Positions 58,803 through 64,000 of a DNA stretch of 64,000 bases are shown one piece after another; position 1 is the first letter of the stretch; each line of letters begins with the position of its first letter. Origin of the DNA: Macquaria australasica (taxonomy: Eukaryota; Chordata; Actinopteri; Centrarchiformes; Percichthyidae); contig SEMN01000259.1 in NCBI GenBank assembly GCA_005408345.1, positions 310,001 through 374,000 on the forward strand, read 5' to 3'. The notes beneath the pieces were generated by a model. The model made no database searches. It was not told where the DNA came from and worked only from the letters and a program-made list of their open reading frames with translations. The translations under genes were made by a program, and so were the position numbers.

Positions 58803-58876
58803 ATGGATGGTGGAGACAACAAATGCCCTGGGAGATTATATGACATGGATAAAAAAACCACTTCGCCTCCATTAAG
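58803..58876 (+). CDS. orphan first-exon-like ORF with strong start context and donor
   Basis: I do not recognise the product. 'gcagccATGG' is a near-ideal vertebrate start context. The 24 complete codons (MDGGDNKCPGRLYDMDKKTT then SPPL) end in phase 2 at TTAAG|GTAAGA, a strong donor. Upstream 'cctcgacaaacaaactttagcaacgtcataaaacagcgggag' could be a 5' UTR. No downstream exon can be joined with confidence. Alternatives: first exon of an unknown gene continuing past the window, the accessory gene of a DNA transposon, or coincidence. Confidence 0.3.
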
Positions 58877-61472
58877 GTAAGAACAATGGCCTCTTCAAAC
58901 AGCGTGACCTAAGTCTGCCTGTCTGCGTGGCTCCTGATGGCTGAATACCCGCTGTGACTTTATATTTACATTTCTATATTTCTGTTTACTGGCTGTGCAG
59001 TTGATGTAGATAAAGTGTGCCTGGCTTGTCTGCTGTTTTAATGCCTGCTGTGGCTCTGAAGACGTTTGGAATTTCCACAACAATTGATTTTCTCAGCACC
59101 TTTAGTCAAGGCGTCTATTCACTGTGTTTGATTTGTGATTGTGCTGTAATGGTAGCCTGCACACAAGGTCTGGTTGCTTTTGTCTCTAAGCTGGACTGTG
59201 TCCTGACTGATTTTTAATAAGTAACTAAATAATGTAGGCCTCTTCCATTTTTTTTTGTATGACAAGAACTACAGATGAGAGCAGTGTGTAAGTCATGTAT
59301 CTGATACATGATGCTTTAGTCATTTTTGATGTGAACATGAAAGTCTGTGAATGAAGATTGATTCAGAAAGTAAACAGGAGGCTGTAGTTTGTGGTGCCAC
59401 TGAATTCCACTGAGAGGTGTTTCTAATAGTTTATCCACATCATTTATACCAATGAGGGTAGACCAAATATTGGAATAAACTGGCAACTTGTGTATTTTTG
59501 TATGGAAGGAAGATAGATAAGAGACGTATCTGTGATATATAATAGATTCGTTTTGATCATCCTGTGGTTTACTAATTGAAGGATATTTGGCTTGTTGTAT
59601 TCACCGCCATGCAAAGGAACAAGTCTGACTGTTACAGATTTAGTTGGTAAAATGACAAATGACCAGCAGTATCCAACTTTATAGATGACCTGTCTCACTT
59701 GGCTTCCTAGAACAGTTTTTCTGTTTCACACTGATTTTAACATGAATGCTTACTTTCAGGGTTCATTTAGCTGGCCCCTCTTAAAGGATAGCCTAGCTGT
59801 CCCCGGTGGTTTTAATGAGCCAGGCGAGCCTTCATGTTGGACCCCAGTCTGGCCCCTGTGGTTTAAATGGGGCAGACCAGCCTTCCTGTGAGCAAACACG
59901 AAGGTGTGTGGTAAACTTTAGGTGGAGCCCACAAGTCGGAATATGAAACTTTACCACTTTGTTGTCCGTGGTAATTATGTTACTGCAGTGCAGATTATTC
60001 TGAAATATGGTATATTACATGAACAATAATACATGACCAGGTCCATCCATTATCTATTACCACTTATCCTTAGAGGGTCACGTGGGAGACAATGTCAGCT
60101 GACATGGTGTTTCGATATATTTTCGACATATATTTCGATATATCGGGCTGCTTGTGAGGGGAAAAAAGGTAGATTGTGTACATGTACTCAATCATTCTTC
60201 AAAGTGTTTGTGTAGTCAGGTTAACTCATGGTTAATTTAAGGTAATTTATCACCAAGAAGAAGCATGTTGCTATGCCTGTATGTAGTTTAATAAACCTTG
60301 AACTGATTTTGGATCTTAGTTTGAAGTGCCCCGGTAAATGATTTTAAGACACCTTCCAACCAATCGGAAAGAAGTATTTTCCGTGGCTGTGGTATATCAT
60401 AATAGCAAGACTCATCTTTGAGGAATTATCAAAGCTGTGAAACAGAGGAGGAAAATGAAAGAGTAAAATAAAAAAAATAATGTTTCAAAAAGACTGAATT
60501 TCTTCAAGTTATGACTCCTTTTCAGTTGAACTGAATTAAATGAATAACTGAGATGAAAAAGCACGTAAAAAGTGGATAGACTGAGGTTTTTTTTTAAACA
60601 CACATTTGTACTTCTATGCTAGTGTGGACCCCCATTGACAATGCATTCCCTAGCCTGTAAACCAAACCTTAACCCTAAAAGCAATTCTTTAATCCTCAGA
60701 CAGCCCTTTGAAGAAAAATGTCCTCACTTTCAAAGATAGAAGTGCAATAACAGACACAAAATGCTGAATTTGCAGCGGAACAATGTGCAGTTTGGTCTGT
60801 AGTAGAGAAAGGACTTTTCAGATGACAAAAGAAAGTACCACAATATTGATTACCTTGTCTTATCAACTGCATCCACAGTAAATTCCTATCTCTGTGCAGA
60901 CAGCCTTGCTGTGCCTTGTTAGCGTTTGGGTACAAATAGCCTAAATCTGTCTGAAAATGTGGCGTGTTTCAGTTATATTGATAACAGTTTCATGTGATTC
61001 AGTGAGACAGACTATTGGGCACCATGCGTAATCACTGACATTCCACTGTGTGACATTTTTCTCAAGGACTTGAGACAGGATGAAAAAGCACAGTCAGGGA
61101 ATGTTGTTCCACAGCTTTCTACAGCTGAAATACACGAGGCCATCCTCATAATGTGACTGAGGAAGTAACATTAGCATGAAAATGTTGTGTTACCTGTCAT
61201 GACATACAGTAGGATGAAGGAGTGAGAAAAAAACTTGGAAGTGTGCAAAGTGAGCAGGGAAGGCAGGGAAACCTCATAACATGGCACAGTGTTAAGCTGT
61301 GAGCATCTGTTTCTTAGATGGTCATGATCTTCATGATCTGCAGCTGTCTTGCATTTATGCAGGAACAATGCATAAGCATGCATGTATATGTCTAGTTTTG
61401 ATGAATCTGCTCGGATATTTTCACTGTTATTTTTTCCTTTCTCTACTGTTATCTGATCTGCAATAGAAGTCC
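58877..61472. other. intergenic or intronic, no supported exon
   Basis: Contains a truncated repeat copy at 60043-60105. The 68-codon frame at 59685-59891, preceded by a CTTTCAG acceptor-like site at 59753-59759, is Trp/Pro-rich but unrecognised. Nothing else supported. Confidence 0.35.
60043..60105 (+). repeat. truncated copy 3 of the 32.4-kb repeat family
   Basis: 'ccatccattatctattaccacttatccttagagggtcacgtggg' followed by 'tcagctgacat' matches the start of 32441-32582 with a deletion. Confidence 0.6.
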
Positions 61473-61640
61473 TTAGGGCTGCAATCAACTGATTTTCATT
61501 ATTGGTTTATCTTTTATTTTTATACAATAGTGCCCATTTTAATTTTCCAGAGTTCACCTTGTGATGTCTTCAAATTGTTTGTTTTGTCCGACCAACAGTC
61601 CAAAGCCCAAAGTTATTCAATTAACAATTATGTAAAATAG
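61473..61640 (+). repeat. dispersed repeat ('agggctgcaatcaactgattttcatta' type), copy 2
   Basis: Starts 'tagggctgcaatcaactgattttcattattgg', then 'cttgtgatgtcttcaaattgtttgttttgtccgacc' and 'caaagcccaaagttattcaattaac'. This is the opposite end of the family seen at 44005-44215. Confidence 0.65.
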
Positions 61641-61649
61641 AGAATCAAA

Positions 61650-61770
61650 GATGGGAGAAAGCCTTCGTCTATTGAACTCCCCCTCATCGGAATAAACTTC
61701 CACTGCATATTCGGGATGCAAGCTCAAATCCAGGCTGAAAACACATCTTTTCCCTGTATTCTATGGCCTC
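61650..61770 (+). pseudogene. degraded L2-like LINE C-terminal scrap
   Basis: 'aataaacttccactgcatattcgggatgcaagctca' reads NKLPLHIRDASS, then 'aaaacacatcttttccctg' (KTHLFPV in another frame), the pattern found at the end of L2-clade reverse transcriptase proteins. Short and frameshifted; tentative. Confidence 0.4.
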
Positions 61771-63221
61771 TCATAGTTTCACTGGCTGGGAAATCATCAA
61801 CTGATTTCTTCTTTGACAAGTAGTTATAAATAATAGAAATAAAATCATGGCATACAATTTTAATAAATAAATAATTAAACCAAATTATTTTAGTTTTACC
61901 TCTGGAGTAAAACTAAAATATTCTTTGAGCCATTCTATTGGATTTGCAAACCAGAATTGTGTTGTTGGTGTGTGCACTCTCCTGCCCCACACCGCATGTT
62001 CACAGATCTTTGTCTTTGCATAGCAGTGTGAAGTTCACCACCTAGGGTCAGACAGAGCCGAGCACCCAGGTGGCGAACTCGGCTTTAAAGAGGACGAGGT
62101 GAGGAGTCACGTTTGCTCTGGGACTTAAAAGTCCTTCTGGTTGGCAGGCTTCACTGACACTTGAATGATGTATTGTTTGTCATCCCAAAATAAGCTTATC
62201 TGCCTTGTTTGCGTGCGCCTCATCAATGAGCTACAAATGTACCGGGGTCAAAGGTACCGGGCCATGTAAATAAACAGAGGTGGCAACAGTGACCTTTCAC
62301 CATACAAGCAAAGCTACTGTTTGATGGTTGCTGGGAAACTGGACATCAGACCCCCAGCAGACACCCCACTACTTTAAGTTTGATCCTCTAAACCTACAGT
62401 GACCTGAGCGGAAACACCAGGTCAGCCTTGAATCAGTCTTGGTTAAATGATATATATCTCTATATAAACTGAGAAAGCTACAGAGGAAGTTTGGTGATTT
62501 GAGTCATTGAAGCGTAGAATCTTCACGAAATGCAGAGCGAAAAAGATAGTAAAACAGCAGTTAAAAATGTCTTCTTTTGTGAATAATTACAACACAATAG
62601 GGTCAACATAAAAATGTAAATGTATAATACTTTATTGTCAGATAAAGTCTGAAATATTTCTCACATCACAGCAGCTCCATTTGCAACATCACAGAAGTTT
62701 TCCCATTCTTCCTGCTGATGCCTCATGTCTGTTCATCGTTTAGTTCTGGCTTCTTGTTGGTAGTGCATCGCACCACTCAGCAGCTTTTAGGCATGTTTCT
62801 GTTGTTTGTTAGCAGACCAAAATGACAAGGAGGCGCCTTCACACAATACAAAGTCAATGGAGAGCGATGAATTGTTTTCCCCTCCGGTGTGGGTGGGATT
62901 TAATGGCGCTCTCTTAAAATGCTTACATACTATTCCACAGCTATAACATCAATAATAATGTATAAACCAGTTGTGTAGATATTTAGAAAAAATGCATAGG
63001 CTACATCTTAGATAGAAGCGAAATAGAAGAGAAGTTAAAAGATCGTGCAGAAGCCAAAGAATACAAGTGAGTTTTACAAATGTTTAGTGATTTAGAATCT
63101 CTTGGGCTTTGTGGGAGGCTGTTTCAAATTTAAGGCGCAATGACAACAAAAGCACAATGACCTTCAGCGTTCAGCCTTGACCTTGGAAGGGCCAGCGGTC
63201 CCTGAGTGACTGTAGATGCTG
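61771..63221. other. intergenic, nothing recognised
   Basis: No gene or classified repeat seen. A somewhat G/C-richer patch lies at 62030-62160. Confidence 0.4.
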
Positions 63222-63382
63222 CTGTTGGTTAGTGATGTGTCGTTCATGAACGAATCATTCATTTTGAACGACTTTTTGATATTAACGAGTCGAGTAACGA
63301 GAAAGATTAGTTCATTTTACTGAACGAGACTTAAAGAACTAAGACACTAAAATGAACCGATTGTCCCATCACTACTATTGGT
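63222..63382. mobile_element. tiny hAT-like MITE with 8-bp target duplication
   Basis: The element is 63230-63374 (145 bp): TAGTGATGTG at the left and CCCATCACTA at the right are inverted copies (8 of 10, TAGTGATG/CATCACTA exact). The interior is a run of 'cgttcatgaacgaatcattc..gaacgactttttgat..aacgagtcgag..gaacgagac' palindromic motifs, as in a widespread fish MITE. Flanks CTGTTGGT (63222-63229) and CTATTGGT (63375-63382) match at 7 of 8 positions. Confidence 0.8.
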
Positions 63383-64000
63383 AAAGAGACTGCAGGCGGA
63401 TGATGAAGCTCCTGTGTTTGTAGGTTGGCTTTGTAGAATGCAGTAACAAAGTTAACTGAACATTTACGGTTACACACAAAATTTGTGAATAAGAAGAGCT
63501 CTGACAATGTGGGGGAAATGCAAATGCGGAGAGATTTAGGGGAAAAAAATGGAGGAATTCATCTTACAACTCTCTACACTGACACGTATGTAAGTCTTGA
63601 CTCCTATTAGATATTTCTTTTTGTCCTTGTTTATTTAATGACATACTGTTTGCTGTGTACTTATTCTACACATCACTGTTACAATCATATACTGCACTGT
63701 TAGAAATTGCTGTAAATTTACCTCAAAATATCAACAGTGTTATCCCGTTATATTTAAATGCAGTACATTAATGTTAATTTTGGTTGGTAAAATGACTTAG
63801 ACGAAAGATAACGGTATTTTACAGTATTAATTGCTAAGAGCGTGACTAACAAAACAATTACAGTCATTTCCCGAAACCTGCAACGTTAGTCAAAACGTTA
63901 CTTACCATTGAAGTGCCCTTGTGTTTCCAAATTTCTCGGTATATATGTAATCTCTATCTCTCTATTCATAAGGGGAAATCTTTTCTGTAAGAGTGTTGTG
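63383..64000. other. intergenic, nothing recognised
   Basis: A/T-rich end of the window without supported features. Confidence 0.45.

Noticed and set aside
59685..59891. Trp/Pro-rich 68-codon frame with an acceptor-like CTTTCAG inside
   Set aside because: It might be an exon following 58803-58876, but the phase and donor do not give a convincing chain and the residues match nothing known.

Overview
The window is vertebrate nuclear DNA. GT-AG introns, long intergenic gaps, (TG)n/(CT)n/(ATT)n microsatellites and a dense set of interspersed repeats that I recognise from ray-finned fish genomes point to a teleost, probably a spiny-rayed (percomorph-type) fish. The species cannot be named from sequence alone. 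No prokaryotic features, CRISPR arrays, rRNA or tRNA genes were seen.

One ordinary cellular gene can be recognised with confidence. It is kit ligand (kitlg, stem cell factor), on the + strand, entering the window inside an early intron. Seven coding exons chain in perfect phase: 301-357, 909-1061, 1358-1538, 5092-5145 (a short symmetric cassette exon), 7468-7565 (transmembrane), 7802-7911 (cytoplasmic) and 9107-9137 (last residues, ending in valine before TAA). A long 3' UTR probably runs to a poly(A) signal near 12921. The signal-peptide exon and exon 2 lie upstream of the window. The gene's introns hold two adjacent solo LTRs, a fold-back DNA element with a nested second repeat, and a small hAT-type element.

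From about 12.95 kb to 64 kb I see no second established gene. This is a gene desert downstream of kitlg, filled with transposon debris. It contains L2-type LINE pieces (13.2-14.0 kb, possibly 17.1 kb and 61.7 kb) and a 0.9-kb hAT-like element with a perfect 8-bp target duplication (15.5-16.4 kb). Three solo LTRs of one type lie at 18.1, 35.0 and 37.4 kb; the second sits inside a CR1/Rex-like LINE. PIF/Harbinger-like pieces encoding a Myb/SANT-type domain lie at 28.1 and 37.1 kb. A mariner-like MITE lies at 39.0-39.8 kb, a tandemly organised ~140-bp repeat at 45.8-46.4 kb and a piggyBac transposase remnant at 50.6-51.0 kb. Two L1/Tx1-type LINE 3' ends lie at 55.0 and 57.7-58.5 kb, and a tiny hAT-like MITE at 63.2 kb.

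Two short exon-like ORFs outside recognised repeats (54236-54364 minus; 58803-58876 plus) and several GC-rich or GATA-rich patches are the remaining unexplained signals. I did not find a convincing previously undescribed system. The best leads are the cassette exon and duplicated 3' UTR of kitlg, the possible regulatory patches and the two orphan exon-like ORFs.
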